A DNA stretch of 64,000 nucleotides. Source: Achatina immaculata (taxonomy: Eukaryota > Mollusca > Gastropoda > Stylommatophora > Achatinidae). Below the pieces are notes generated by a model, which was not told the DNA's origin, made no database searches, and saw nothing but the letters and a program-made list of their open reading frames with translations. The stretch lies in NCBI GenBank assembly GCA_009760885.1, contig CM019717.1:46578866-46642865 (forward strand), read 5' to 3'. This document shows positions 32,430 to 44,549 of this stretch, piece after piece. Each line of letters begins with the position of its first letter. Position 1 is the stretch's first letter. Made by a program: the position numbers and the translations under genes.

Positions 32430-33245
32430 CCAACCCCAGAAACAATGCCGATAAACCCACAACACCTTCCAGAAGACATACTCAATAGGTGGACCGCAAA
32501 CGAACTCCCTTTTGCTGACGATCAAGCATTTATACAAGCTTGTAGCCATATCAGAAAAAGACCTACAGCACAACATGGATAATTTAGCAAGGGCCTGTAA
32601 AAGCCACAACATGAAAACCAGTGCAGTGAAACGGAAGTCATGACCATAGTGAGAGAAGAAATCCAAACAAAGATCTTCCTAGACAACCAGCCCTGGAAAC
32701 AAGTGAAATATTTCAAATACATATGTAGCATAATATCATACTCAGGGACGACTGATGCTGAGATTGAGAGCACATGCATTCAAGTAAATCAGGTCATTGG
32801 ACAAATGACTCCTTTACTGAAAAACAAATACATCGCAAATAAAACAGAAAGGGCGCTGTACAACACAGTTATCTTCCCAGCTCTATGCTATCAATGTCAA
32901 ACATGAACACTAACAGCCAAGAACAAAAGAGAAATCATCATGAAATAAATAAGATGTTTAAGAAGAATACTAATTGTGACAAGAAGAGACCAAATAAGAA
33001 ATGACACTAACAGGGCAACGGTTGGAGCAACATCAGTTGACAGCACATCAACTGGTTTGGCCATGATACATGGTTAATACCAGACAGTATATCACAGGAA
33101 ACATTTACACAAAGATTTGTAGGTAACAGAGGAAGAGGCAGCCCACGCAGAAGATGGATAGAGGAAATTACAGAAGCATTAAATATCCCATTACATAAAG
33201 CAAATCGTCGATCCCTATCAAGACGTCTATTTGTCCCCTCAACAC
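32430..33245 (+). mobile_element. LINE H fragment inside a minisatellite
   Basis: Frames read LPFADDQALIQA (RT active-site box), ISEKDLQHNMDNLARACKSH, then the open stretch 32640-32906 with IFLDNQPWKQVKYFKYICSI, NKYIANKTERALYNTVIFPA and CQTWTLTAKNKREI, then a GRGSPRRRWIEEI-like end. These are the thumb and C-terminal blocks of a non-LTR retrotransposon not matching LINEs A-G here. Frameshifts are present. Confidence 0.78.
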
Positions 33246-33269
33246 CGAAAGGTATATGAGGAAGGAGAT

Positions 33270-33345
33270 GTCTCCATACCCTCCATCATTTGAATTCGAT
33301 ACCCTCCATCATGTGCTTTCCATACCCTCTATTATGTGTTTCCTA
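33270..33345 (+). repeat. 23-bp minisatellite, right part
   Basis: Three units with CCATACCCTC and CATCAT, continuing the array at 32225-32425 after LINE H. Confidence 0.8.
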
Positions 33346-33419
33346 TGCCCACAAGGGGTATGAATATCCCAGGTTAAGAACTTCCTATTCCATGAGGCAC
33401 ATATGATGTATGCCTTTAG

Positions 33420-33650
33420 TTTCCACAACTTTCCTTGACCTATAGCCATAATAATGTGTGTTGTAATTCCTTGACCTATCGACATGTTAATGGGTGTTAT
33501 GGTCCCTTTACCTACTGACATTTTAAAGGATGTTGTGGTTCCTTGACCTATTCGCATATTAAAATGTGCTGTGACTCCTTGACCTATTGACATATTAACA
33601 GGTGAGCCTTTGACCTATTGGCATATTAATGGGTGTTGTGGCGTATCTCG
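33420..33650 (+). repeat. 36-bp minisatellite, about 6 units
   Basis: Unit TTCCTTGACCTATTGACATA then TTAATGGGTGTTGTGG. Diverged. Confidence 0.88.
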
Positions 33651-34454
33651 CTAATATACTACTGTGTCTGCGTCTATGCTATTCCTTGGATTTAAATGGG
33701 TGGATGAATGGGATAAATGGATTTGTAAACGTTACACTGAGATATTTCACTACGGAAACGAGAACTGCCCAGGACAAACAGAAATACACTAGAGACAGCT
33801 AAGATATAGTTCCTCAGTTAGACATTAAAGAGCCCTCGGACGTTAATATAGATATGAGATTGAAGCGTTTCTGGGAAAAGCCAGTTAAGAAAAGGGTGAA
33901 ATTAACTAAAAAGAAGTATAAGAAAATGACTATCCTTTTTCATTTGGCATGCCTGGAGAAGACAGTCCAGAGAATAAAGGGAGGTAACTGTAATCCGAGA
34001 GAACAAATAATGAGCAGTCCGACACGATGATATTGGCAACAGACAGGCAACTGAACAAACAGAAAGCTTTTTTTTAAAAAAAATCAATGTCCGTGGTAAT
34101 ATAGCACTTGACGAAATAGTGACATACCACAAATGCAGTAATTAACGAGGAAATCATGAAAAAAAAAAAACTGCGATTGATCATGTGGTCACCTGCGTTT
34201 TTTTTTAAGTTGGTTTCATTTGGCTTTCAGTTTATTTTCTTCTGTTTTTTTTTTTTATTTCACTTCATATTTGTCAGATTTTTCACGCGGTGATGGAGAA
34301 AAACGTACGGGGAAAAAAATGAAATTGTAAACAGGCAAAATTAAAAACAGAGTAAAAAGGCTGACGTATTTTTGATGTACCAACAGGGACAAGAAATGTA
34401 CTGATGTTTCAGCGAAAAATAAAGTGAGCTCAGATTGTTCAGCAGAAGAACAGG
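33651..34454. other. No gene seen
   Basis: Unrecognised sequence with poly-A and poly-T runs. Confidence 0.4.
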
Positions 34455-35055
34455 ACGTTGATATCATTAGAAATAGATGGACAACGTCAGGAGGTTGTTA
34501 TCTGTAGAAATAGATGGACAACGTCAGGAGGTTGTTATCTGTAGAAATAGATGGACACAGTCAGGAGGTTGTTATCTGTAGAAATAGATGGACAACGTCA
34601 GGAGGTTGTTATCTGTAGAAATAGATGGACAAAGTCAGGAGGTTGTTATCTGTAGAAATAGATGGACACAGTCAGGAGGTTGTTATCTGTAGAAATAGAT
34701 GGACAAAGTCAGGAGGTTGTTATCTGTAGAAATAGATGGACACAGTCAGGAGGTTGTTATCTGTAGAAATAGATGGACAAAGTCAGGAGATTGGTATCAT
34801 TAGAAATAGATGGACAAATTCGGGAGATTTGTATCATTAGAAATAGATGGACAAAGTCAGGAGATTGGTATCATTAGAAATAGATGGACAAAGTCAGGAG
34901 ATTGGTATCATTAGAAATAGATGGACAAAGTCAGGAGATTGGTATCATTAGAAATATATAGACAACGTCAGGAGGTTGTTATCTGTAGAAATAGATGGAC
35001 AAAGTCAAGAGGTTGATATCTGTAGAAATAGATGGACAAAGTCAGGAAACAAACA
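34455..35055 (+). repeat. 37-bp minisatellite, about 16 units
   Basis: Unit GAAATAGATGGACAAAGTCA then GGAGGTTGTTATCTGTA. Two unit types (GTTGTTATCTGTA and ATTGGTATCATTA) occur in blocks. Confidence 0.95.
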
Positions 35056-35090
35056 TGAGGCAGTTTACCCAGACGTGCTGTCAGAACAAA

Positions 35091-35094
<4 letters not shown>

Positions 35095-35127
<33 letters not shown>
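35095..35127. repeat. (GA)n microsatellite
   Basis: About 33 bases of GA repeat. Confidence 0.92.
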
Positions 35128-35131
<4 letters not shown>

Positions 35132-35387
35132 TGGAGATGTAGCTTCGGTGAAATAAAGGCACGTGTAGGAAAATTATGGTGGATTAGCAATGAGGCTTAA
35201 ATGTGCCTGCCTATTCTACTGCACAACGTGTTGTCTACACCTGCACGAACTTAGTGCAACAGCACTAAGTCCTGGTTCCGGAAGTTTTCTGACCTCAGAT
35301 CAGACCTTACCGCCTACAGCTAGAGTTGGGTGTATCACTCAGTATTACCTCACGTGGGCTGGCGGGGGTTTGAACAAAGCATTTTAA

Positions 35388-35744
35388 TTAGCTATCCAGA
35401 GACTTCGAAAAATCATGCAATACCACGACGCGCAACAGGTGGTCAGTAGCCGGGTAAGTTAGGCGTAGCCCTTCATTAAATGAACTGACGGTGTAGTCTT
35501 CCCAGCGACAGGTTAGAAACAGAAGAACATGTAAATAGGAACTTAGACAAATAAGTTTCAAAATTGTCTCTGTTGGATCATCAGAAAAGTAGTTTACTAC
35601 AGAGCCGAATTCATCATGGCGTATGTATGGATTGTGTTCACTACATGAAAGAAGATTATCATCTGTTTCATTTAATGAGCCAGCCCTCGGACATCTGTCG
35701 GGCACGAGTGATGAGTAAACTTTGACGATTTCATGAACTCTCAT
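35388..35744 (-). CDS. Unrecognised 118-codon open frame
   Basis: ATG-started frame with mixed codon use and no low complexity. It contains SLNETDDNLLSCSEH with a possible N-glycosylation site, then a short hydrophobic stretch ICLSSYLHVLLFLTC. I do not recognise a family. It has no splice partner that I can see and starts next to a SINE at 35752. It may be an exon, a decayed transposon piece or chance. Confidence 0.2.
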   Translation of the reverse strand: MRVHEIVKVYSSLVPDRCPRAGSLNETDDNLLSCSEHNPYIRHDEFGSVVNYFSDDPTETILKLICLSSYLHVLLFLTCRWEDYTVSSFNEGLRLTYPATDHLLRVVVLHDFSKSLDS

Positions 35745-35751
35745 CCACGTC

Positions 35752-36095
35752 TGGGGACCGGCTAGCGTAGTGATTAGAGCACTCGTCTAGCAACCGAATG
35801 GTCGAGGGTTGGAGTCCCCATTTGAGCGGGAATTTTTTTTCCGACCAATACGGCTCCGATGATGACCCAGCCTTGTAAAATGGATACCAGAAAAAAATAT
35901 GAGAAGGAAAGGCAGCGAGGAAAGGAACTGGCTACCCTACCTCATACGCTGATGGCCCAGCATAATGAGGCCTCTAACGCTTCACCCCCTGCGGCATTTG
36001 CTATGGGACTATCTTTACCTTTTGTTTACTATCCACGTCTAACCAGTCGCTGTGGCTGTCAAGCATTGTTTGTAGTAATAGAGAGATGATGATGA
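35752..36095 (+). mobile_element. tRNA-derived SINE, (GAT)n tail
   Basis: tRNA-like head with GTAGTGATTAGAGCAC (box A) and GAGGGTTGGAGTCCCC (box B), then a core with CCAGCCTTGTAAAATGGATA and GAAGGAAAGGCAGCGAGG, ending AGAGATGATGATGATG. The head and core order is the same as the other SINEs, but the 3' end differs and resembles a LINE E-type (ATG)n tail. Confidence 0.8.
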
Positions 36096-36894
36096 TGTCC
36101 CCGCATTAAATAAAAACAATGAGCAATAAATTATGCGTTATATATAAACAAGAACTGATGTACTACGATCTAAACATTTAACAGTTCTCATTGTGTTTGG
36201 AACATCTTACATGAACCATGCAAATTCCAACCATGGACTTAACGATATGCCTGCCATGCAAGAACTGATCAACTGTATGAATTATTTTTATTTTTAAATC
36301 GTCGTTTTTTTTCTCTGCAGCTGTTTCTTTTTTTATTAGAACTCCCAGGCAGAACAAGACTATAGACAATAGTTCCTAAGTAACAATTTAAAATTTTACA
36401 CTGAAAATTCACCATTTTGTATGTTGTGGAATGCATTTTGTTTCTACATGAATTTCAAAGACAGGCCACAAATCGTCGCAGCAAACCCCCAGAATAATCG
36501 TAGGTTTCTTGGCCCTTGTCCAGACAAACTCAGTGTCTTGCAAATCTTGTATCAAAGCTATCCGCATCTTCCAGACACTGAAATGTACGCGACGGCGTAC
36601 ACACGCATAAATCGTAATGAAAGCTTAACAAACTTGCAAGTCTTTGTTTTCAGATAGCCTGAAGAGCAAGCATATTTCCGAAATTGATGTGAACCAATTG
36701 TTATAAATGGCATATTGAAAGGAGGGGGGGGGGGGATTTATCGGCCCAGACAAACGCAGTACAAGCGGAAAGATTGTGCGGAAAATGAAAGGGAAAGATG
36801 AGTATTACGAAGGAATAATCTGATGTAGTGTGTTCAGAATCCCAGTGTATCGGTGATCATGACTGGAATGTTTGAAAATATGACGTGATTTTTT
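36096..36894. other. No gene recognised
   Basis: Includes a poly-G run near 36722. The frame 36421-36657 has no recognised domain. Confidence 0.4.
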
Positions 36895-37010
36895 GTAAAA
36901 GAATGAATGAATGAATGAATGAATGAATGAATGATCTTTATATTAAAAGGGTGAAGAATTGGGCGGGCATGCCCGTCTTACATTCTGCCCTTTATCAAGA
37001 AGAAATGACT
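36895..37010 (-). mobile_element. LINE G (L2-like) 3' end
   Basis: (GAAT)n tail then, on the minus strand, GGGCAGAATGTAAGACGGGC and CCCAATTCTTCACCC, matching 1385-1430. Confidence 0.85.
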
Positions 37011-37139
37011 ATAACTTTTAACCAACAATTCTTGATTAGCGACACTTAACAATAACCAGTCAGGCCTGCGACCATGCTTTGCTAGTCTGAAGAAAAATTA
37101 CTGGGCTCGCTGAGTTTGTTTTTTACCCCAGAAAATGCA

Positions 37140-37400
37140 GAAGTATTCCCTGTTTTAAGAGTTTGAGTTTATTAAAACAAAACGAAATAAACAGACAAAA
37201 GCAGCAACAACAATAACAATAAGACAGTCAAAAAGTAATTATTTTTAGTTTCATTTTTTTTAACACGTGCGCTTCCACGGCTTACTGTTGGAAAAGGATG
37301 TGATGTTTGTTCAATCTGGAAAAGGATGTGATGTTTGTTCAATCTGGAAAAGGATGTGAAGTTTGTTCAATCTCACTTGAGAGATATTCTCATTTTCCAT
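37140..37400 (+). repeat. Repeat R3, copy 1
   Basis: Shares AGAGTTTGAGTTTA-type start, AAACAATTATTTT-like centre, CACGGCTTACTGTTGGAAAA, GGATGTGATG and a CTTGAGAG end with 47465-47640. Contains a local 27-bp triplication (GGAAAAGGATGTGATGTTTG). Class unknown. Confidence 0.65.
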
Positions 37401-38049
37401 TCGTCTATTTCATAAGTCGACAGATGAAAGATACGGACAAATGAAAAGATTAATTAATTTTGAAAGACCAAGCACAACAACGGATAAGGAAATCGACGAA
37501 GAAATGTTGTCTGCCACGACAAGAATTAATAAAGATATTAATAATTGATCACAAAGTGCGCATCACTAGTTTCTGCAAGTCCAAACTGGCGATGTGCCTC
37601 GGGGATTCTATCATGTATTTCTTGCAAGAAACGTGAATGCCCAATATCCATCAATGTTTTATGGTCTGGGCGCGAGTCTGTTATATCTTCTATAGAGCTG
37701 CCCCGTAGAGTTTGAGGTTAATGGTTTACTTTTTTTTTTTTTTAAGATAGGAATAGAGTTACTTTCAAAGCTAAAAGTCAAAACAAACTTTCATTTCCCT
37801 CACACAAACAACACGGAATAGAATGAAAAGCAGTTAATAATATCAATATCTTTTTTTCAGATTTACCTGTTGCTGTATAGAACATACTCGTTTTTTACTC
37901 GGTTTAGTTCATTCAACTTTTTGTCTGTTAACTGCTCGTTTAACAAAGACAAAAAGCGTACCATGTGTTATAGGCACTTTAAAAAAATTCTCCAAAAACT
38001 CTTATACCCCAATGGTTAGGTTTGGGTAGGCACTAGGAAAGAGATTACC
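37401..38049. other. No gene seen
   Basis: AT-rich unrecognised sequence. Confidence 0.4.
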
Positions 38050-38645
38050 AGTACTATACTAACACCTGAACCCCCCATGGTTTAACACAGACTAGACTAA
38101 CACCTGAACTCCCATGGTTTAACACAGACTAGACTAACACCTGAACTCCCATGGTTTAACACAGACTAGACTAACACCTGAACCCCCATGGTTTAACACA
38201 GACTAGACTAAAACCTGAACTCCCATGGTTTAACACAGACTAGACTAACACCTGAACTCCTATGGTTTAACACAGACTAGACTAACACCTGAACTCCCAT
38301 GGTTTAACACAGACTAGACTAACACCTGAACTCCCATGGTTTAACACAGACTAGACTAAAACCTGAACTCCCATGGTTTAACACAGACTAAACTATCACC
38401 TGAACACCCATGGTTTAACACAGACTAGACTAACACCTAAATACGCATGGTTTAATACAGAATAGACTAACGTTTGAATACTCATAGTTTAACACAGACT
38501 AGACTAACACCTGAACAACCGTGGTTTAACACAGACTAGACTAACATCTGAACACTCATAGTTTAATACAGAATAGACTAACACCTGAACACCCATAGTT
38601 TAACACAGACTGGACTAACACCCGAACAACCGTGGTTTAACACAG
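38050..38645 (+). repeat. 37-bp minisatellite, about 16 units
   Basis: Unit ACCTGAACTCCCATGGTTTA then ACACAGACTAGACTAAC. Left units are near-identical and right units diverge. Confidence 0.95.
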
Positions 38646-38744
38646 TAGTCTCCAAACTCTCCCAGAATGCAGTATATATGAGTATAAATTAGTAACTCTT
38701 ATTACAAATACAATAATAATAATAATAATAAAATATTAAACACC

Positions 38745-38830
38745 GAACGAACGAGCGAACTTTATTTTCAAAACGGTGATAAATTAGGAGCCCATGCCCG
38801 TCTGACACGTTACAGGGCTTTTTTTTTTTT
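38745..38830 (-). mobile_element. L2/CR1-like LINE 3' end
   Basis: The minus strand ends AGACGGGCATGGGCTCCTAA, AAAATAAAGTTCG and (TTCG)n. Related to, but diverged from, the LINE G tail. Confidence 0.6.
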
Positions 38831-38904
38831 TTAATGGCGTCATCGTTCACCTTCTACGTTTACAGTATGAATTTTCAGTGCTAAACTGTAATGTTTGCAA
38901 AACC

Positions 38905-39245
38905 TTGGTCAGTCACTCATTTACATGTCCTTTGCGGAACTTTGCCTCCCTAACAGTTCTCCTGTAGGCCCCTCGGTTGTAAGCAAGATGCCCTGTTGCT
39001 GAAGCATCCATTTGCAGATCATCAATGAAGTCTCTTGCAGCCATCTTCGTCTTGGTCTTCCTCTCTTTCTTTTTTCCCCATTATTTACCCTTCCAAGACG
39101 GTCTTCTCTAAATTCTCATGACGTTTAATGTGTCAAAATATTTAACTTTTCTCTGTTTAATCCTCTTTACTAGCCAGCCTTCTTCAGTATTTAGTTCTTG
39201 TAGTATGGATGTATTTGTTCTTTTTTTTTCTTTTGTAATAAATTC
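38905..39245 (-). mobile_element. LINE C 3' part
   Basis: Matches 57732-58060 almost throughout in the same orientation (for example TCCTGTAGGCC, CTCGGTTGTAAGCAAGATGC, AGACGGTCTTCTCTAAATT). Carries the LEKTVLEG and KRKRGRPK region in degraded form. Confidence 0.82.
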
Positions 39246-39490
39246 CTTGGTAACTTTGTTATCAGATCAGATCACTGCCGTGCAGGTAGTCGTATGCGAT
39301 CATCTGGATCGGTCTTACATGTCTCGAATCAGTTCATTTGTTTTCACACCAAACCATCCAGTCAGGCCATCCAGGTATGTCTCTCTTCTTCACCCTCTAT
39401 GTCTTGTGCCATTTATCTTTCCAGTCATGACCAGTTTTTCGAGACCTTCATGTCTACTAATGTGTCCGAGAAACTTTTTTGTTGTCTTTT
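39246..39490 (-). mobile_element. LINE F-like 3' end abutting LINE C
   Basis: The minus strand reads KKFLGHISRHEGLEKLVMTG, then KINGTRH and RRETYLDGLTGWFGVKTNEL, then an HTTTCTAVI-like end. This is an RTE-BovB-type C-terminus joined to LINE C at about 39245. Confidence 0.7.
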
Positions 39491-39639
39491 TGTTTATGTA
39501 TGCACTAGTTTGGGATATTCTTTACCTGTTTTAATAATTCTTCATTTGTCTCTCTGGCTGTCAGTGATATGCAAAGCATCCTTCTTAGGAACTACATTTC
39601 AGTACCCATGGATCCAAATTTGTTGTCAAAAACACAGAC

Positions 39640-39985
<346 letters not shown>

Positions 39986-40449
39986 AGTGATGCTGTGCAT
40001 AATAATATGCTCATTAAAAGTTAATGAACTGACACTTATTGCTGTATAAAAATACCGCATGAATAAATATTACAGTAAGAATTAAGAGCGGTATTATTGC
40101 CACTTGCCGACAGTTGTCTGTTTTTGGGAGTTATATTGTCCTGTTAATAGAAAACCTGGCATTTTTGGCGTTACCTGCTAAATTATAGGTGCGCCTTATA
40201 AGCGTGAAATAAGGTAAATCTTACAGCGCTTATTTTTGTTTTTAAAAGTTCGTTCCAGAGCGATATCTTTCCCCAGTTTTTTATTTTATTTTATTGTTCC
40301 ACTAACTTCAGTTTCTACTAATATGTAGCAACGAACTGGCCTGCGTACAGGCGCTTGGTTTCATGTGGACAATGTTTCTCCCGTTTCCTGAAATACAACG
40401 ACGATCTTAGAGAGAACTGTGATTCAGAAACAGATAATAAAACACTTAC
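39986..40449. other. Probable first part of GPCR intron
   Basis: Lies downstream (minus strand) of the GPCR exon donor. No exon recognised in it. Confidence 0.4.
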
Positions 40450-40772
40450 CTTCTCATCTTTACGTCGGACATTACGATGTAGACGACCATGATATTCCCC
40501 GTGATACCGACGGTCCCGACGATGAAGAAAAGTGTAGAAAATATCACGATATAAGTGGTTGTGATAATAGACTCCTGGGACATTGACGATGACAGCGATG
40601 GGAAGCTAGACGAGGACAGCGTTCTTGTAGCTTCTGTAGACCACAGCGATACCAAAGAAGTGTCGTTGCCGTTGCTGTTGGTGGTGGAGGTGGTGGTGGT
40701 GGTGGAGGTGGTGGTGGTGGTGGTGATGATGATAGTAAGGAGGTCGTCGTTGCTGGAGTCGTGACTGCTCAT
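40450..40772 (-). CDS. Rhodopsin-family GPCR, first coding exon
   Basis: From ATG at 40772 (A at -3) the exon encodes 107 residues plus two bases. Residues 1-70 form an extracellular tail rich in Thr and Ser: a Thr tract (IIITTTTTTSTTTTTSTT) written by ACC/ACA repeats, then NSNGNDTS with an N-glycosylation site. Residues 76-98 are a membrane span, YIVIFSTLFFIVGTVGITGN then IMVVYIVMSD, with the GN..V signature of helix 1, followed by VKMRR at the start of the first intracellular loop. A donor AAG/GTAAGT at 40449 ends the exon in phase 2. This exon-1 layout and the VGT.GN..VVY.V....MR wording fit peptide receptors of the allatostatin-A/buccalin or galanin-like group, but the ligand is not known. 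Later exons would lie at lower coordinates and are not visible. The longer upstream frame to 40844 lacks an ATG. Confidence 0.8.
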
Positions 40773-42059
40773 TGTAAATCTGCTGCAGATGTCATTAGCC
40801 GAGACATCACTAAGCAATCGCCATAGAAGAAAGTGAACTATCAATCCTGACGTCTACATGAGAGACTACTAATCACGTTCAGATAGTTCTCACTGAACTA
40901 ATCATGTTCAGTTGGTTCTCGCTGATGTGTCCGCGTTTGAGAATTAGCAGAACTTTTCAATTTTGTACCACTTGATGGTGGTACTAGACAGTAGAAGTTA
41001 TTACTAACAAACAATATAACTTCTTTAGTTAAAAAAAACGAATAAATAATCCTGCAGAATTTCAAAGTACATATCAGATGCAAGAAAAACCGCCGTATTT
41101 TTTATATGATTGTTTTCCAGCACAAAAAATAATATATATGAAGCTATGTTACAAAAACTCTAGCTTTAAATGTTTTATTTCAGACTTCTTTGATTAAAAA
41201 AAAATTATTTGTAGGTTTTGTAAAAATAATTTCTGACTTTTCCTCCCCTCTGGCAACCAATATTGTTTTAATACTGAATAATCACATTAAATTGTTCCCT
41301 AAATATCACTCTCTTAACGTGAGCATCGAAGTACGCTCGCACGAGCACGGTACAGCTAAAACTAACATCGGGAAGACGTTAACAAACTCCGCCAATTCAA
41401 ACGGTATTGATCTGTTGTCGGAGTAAACAAGTAGAACTGATTTTCCCGCGTTGTAACCGGCTGAGAAACTGCACTAGCTAGTTGTTGTGAGGAAGAAAAT
41501 TCTCCCTCAAAAAAAAAAAAAGCTGTCATAAGGCCTACCACAGCCTGGAAGCGTCGGATGAGCTCTCTGCTGAGCAGTTATCCTGTATCTGCGCCCGCTT
41601 CTCACGTCGGACGGTGACCTCCGAGCCAGCGAGAAAGTGTGAGAGGCACCCCAGATCCGAAAGAGGTAGCAGTAATTTAATGGTGACAAAGAACCAGCCA
41701 TTAATATTGCGGACGAGTTGTAAACCAGTAAAGTCCTAATCAGCGGTTCTCGAACTTTTTTTTTTTTTAGCTACATGACCACTTGGGAAGACGTGTTACT
41801 GATGTGACAACTTCAGATAATGACCGGTGAGAATAGAAGCCTGAGCTAACACCAGGCTTATTGAACTATAGATGCTAAAGACACTACCTCAGTTTCTCAC
41901 AGCGTCTCTGAAGACAAGTCTTGCTACCACAGTCTGGTCAACGAGCTTCTTCCCAAAGTCTGTGCCTGAACTTACCTCTGCTGGATGAGGTCGTCCCGAG
42001 TTCGTGTGCTCACACCATGACATGAGGCAAGTCATACGAATCAGCAGTCATCACTGCCA
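40773..42059. other. Upstream of GPCR exon; no other gene recognised
   Basis: Probably holds the 5' UTR and promoter of the GPCR, with no motif I can assign. The frame 41507-41701 (minus) has no known domain. Confidence 0.35.
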
Positions 42060-42790
42060 CCTGTGATAATCAGCAATCATCATCTGTTACCTATGACAGT
42101 AAACAGTCATCACCTGCCACGTATGACACTCAGCAATCATTTGTCAGTCATTGTGTTTCTCACAATCTCATACATCTGCAGCAATCAAACTAACTCTGGC
42201 AGTTTACGCTCACTTTTCCTTGGTCTCCAGATCATGATGTTCTCCTTGATCTCCATATCATTATATTCTCCTTGGTCTCCAGATCATGATATTCTCGTTG
42301 GTGTTCGGATCATGATATTCTCCTTGGTCTACACATCATGATATTCTCCTTGGTCTTCAGATCATGACATTCTCTTTGGTCTTCAGATCATGTTATTCTC
42401 CTTGGTCTTCAGATCATGACGTTCTCTTTGGTCTCTAGATCATGTTATTCTCTTTGGTCTTCGGATCATGATATTCTCCTTGGTCTTCAGATCATGATAT
42501 TCTCTTTGGTCTCTAGATCATGATGTTCTCTTTGGTCTTCATATCATGATATTCTCCTTGGTCTTCAGATCATGATATTCTCTTTGGTCTCTAGATCATG
42601 ATGTTCTCTTTGGTCTTCAGATCATGTTATTCTCCATGGTCTTCAGATCATATCTGGCCTATAGATCATGATGTTCTCCTTGGTCCCCATGTAATGATGT
42701 CCCCGTTAGTCTACAGACAATGATATTCTCCATCGTCTCCTGATAATATTTTCCTTAGTCTTCAGACTGTGATGTTCTTGATGGAAAATA
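42060..42790 (+). repeat. 26-bp minisatellite, more than 20 units
   Basis: Unit GATCATGATATTCTCCTTGG then TCTTCA. The left part (42040-42150) has a diverged CAATCATCA repeat. Confidence 0.95.
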
Positions 42791-42884
42791 TGCTGGATAA
42801 TTTAGATATTCGCTATGGAAAAAAAATTTTTTGAAAGAAGGAATTGTTACCTAGATACCTTTATCTTAAAAGTGTCAGGACATC

Positions 42885-43000
42885 ACTAAAGCAACCAGGT
42901 TTTGCCAATATTCTACCTGTTTTATTATTCGGAAAATTCCATGGCAACCAGGTTTTGCCAGTGTAGCACCTGTCATATTATTAGAAAAATACCGTGACAC
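42885..43000 (+). repeat. About 60-bp direct duplication
   Basis: GCAACCAGGTTTTGCCA occurs twice, followed by related TACCTGTT/CACCTGTC and ATTATT.GAAAA blocks. Confidence 0.8.
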
Positions 43001-43129
43001 AACTTTGAGAGCCAAAAAGTTTCTATTTCTTTATGACTCACGCAGTAAGAACGGATAGTTGATTTCTTTTCTACCTTTTATCCCTCTGACCTTCCTCATT
43101 CAAATCACATGTGTTCTGCGTGCAATCTA

Positions 43130-43131
43130 TC

Positions 43132-43174
<43 letters not shown>

Positions 43175-43195
43175 TTCTTTCTTTCTCTCTCTCCA
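43130..43195. repeat. (CT)n microsatellite
   Basis: About 40 bases of CT, then CTTT repeats. Confidence 0.93.
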
Positions 43196-43589
43196 TTTTC
43201 CATGAAAATGAAACAGTACTCTGGTTACCATAGCCCAACAGGCTGAGAACCTCTGCTTTAAATAAACAGTGAACTAGACTGAAAAATAAGAGCCAGACGT
43301 TGATGTAAAGTAATAAACTACATCCGACAACTTGATGTGATCGCGCGCCAACCTTTCTCGATGTGGGCACACTGTAGTTATGGAATAACGAGGCGAGTAA
43401 CTTCATGTCTCTGGACATTTGAGAAAAGTAAAATGACTTGGACAATGGAGAAGAAGATGGAAAAGAAACTGACGGCAATGACAATGTGGCTCGTGAGACA
43501 AGTGCATCATATGCCGTTGCAAGGGGAAAAAAGTGGTGACATAGTTCAAGGGATTGCAGAACATTGAAAACTCATTATACAATAAAAGT

Positions 43590-43910
43590 TCATCTGGGTA
43601 TGGCATGGAAAGATAAAACTATGGGGTATGACATGAAAAGATAAAACTATGGGGTATGATATGAGAAGACAAAGCTATGGGGCATGACATGGAGAAACAG
43701 AGCTATGGGATATGACATGAAAAGACAAGGTTATGGTGTATGGTATGACATGGAAAGTACAAAACTATGGGGTATAATATGGAAGGTACAGAACTATGGG
43801 GTATGACATGAAAAGAACAAAACTATGGGGTATGACATGGAAAGTACAAAACTATGCGGTATGACATGAAAAGAATAAAACTATGGACTACGACATTGAA
43901 AGACAAACTA
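43590..43910 (+). repeat. About 28-bp minisatellite, about 11 units
   Basis: Degenerate unit ACTATGGGGTATGACATGGA then AAGACAAA. Confidence 0.9.
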
Positions 43911-44429
43911 TGCACCCGAACATGTACAAAACATCGTCGAAAAAGAAGAAAAAAGTAGAGCGAAAAAAAGCAGAGAAAAAATCTGAATGGTCTGATGAAG
44001 CGGCACGAGAAAAGAAAATCAAGCGATTTGATTAGAAAGATAAGAATGGGATAAAATGAAGAAGCAAGATCGCATGTACCTATCGACATGGCAGCAAATG
44101 GATGAAGGAGGAATGACAAAGGTATGAGGCATGATGACAAAGACAAGAAACTAGACGAATGGCTGAAACAAAACAAAAAAAAAGACAAACTCATAAGGAA
44201 CTATTATCAGTATTACGTTAGATATTTTTAAAATCAAGGTAATTAACTATGGCAATGTGGTGCGTTGATTAATATTCATTCTCACTTAACAGATTATGGG
44301 AAAATGTGTGGCTTCAAAATACAGGGTGTCCGCATGGTCTCATTACGGTTTTAAATACTTACCAGGAAAAGAAGTGGATGATTCTGTGCAGATCAGGCTA
44401 TTGAAAAGAAACCTCATATTATTATTTTT

Positions 44430-44540
44430 TTTTTTTTAGTCACGGGAATCAAGGAATTTTTTTTAATTAAAAAAAATGTTCGCTGTAATAATGAAAGTTT
44501 ATAATTTTTTAGTCACGGGGATAAAGAGATCTTATCATTT
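44430..44540 (+). repeat. Left part of about 29-bp minisatellite split by LINE A
   Basis: Units with TTTTTTAGTCACGGGGATAA then AGA. The same unit continues at 45924-46165. Confidence 0.8.
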
Positions 44541-44549
44541 TTGTTTAAA

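Noticed and set aside
40773..40844. Upstream extension of the GPCR exon
   Set aside because: The extension has no ATG (it would start at TTG). The ATG at 40772 has a good context.
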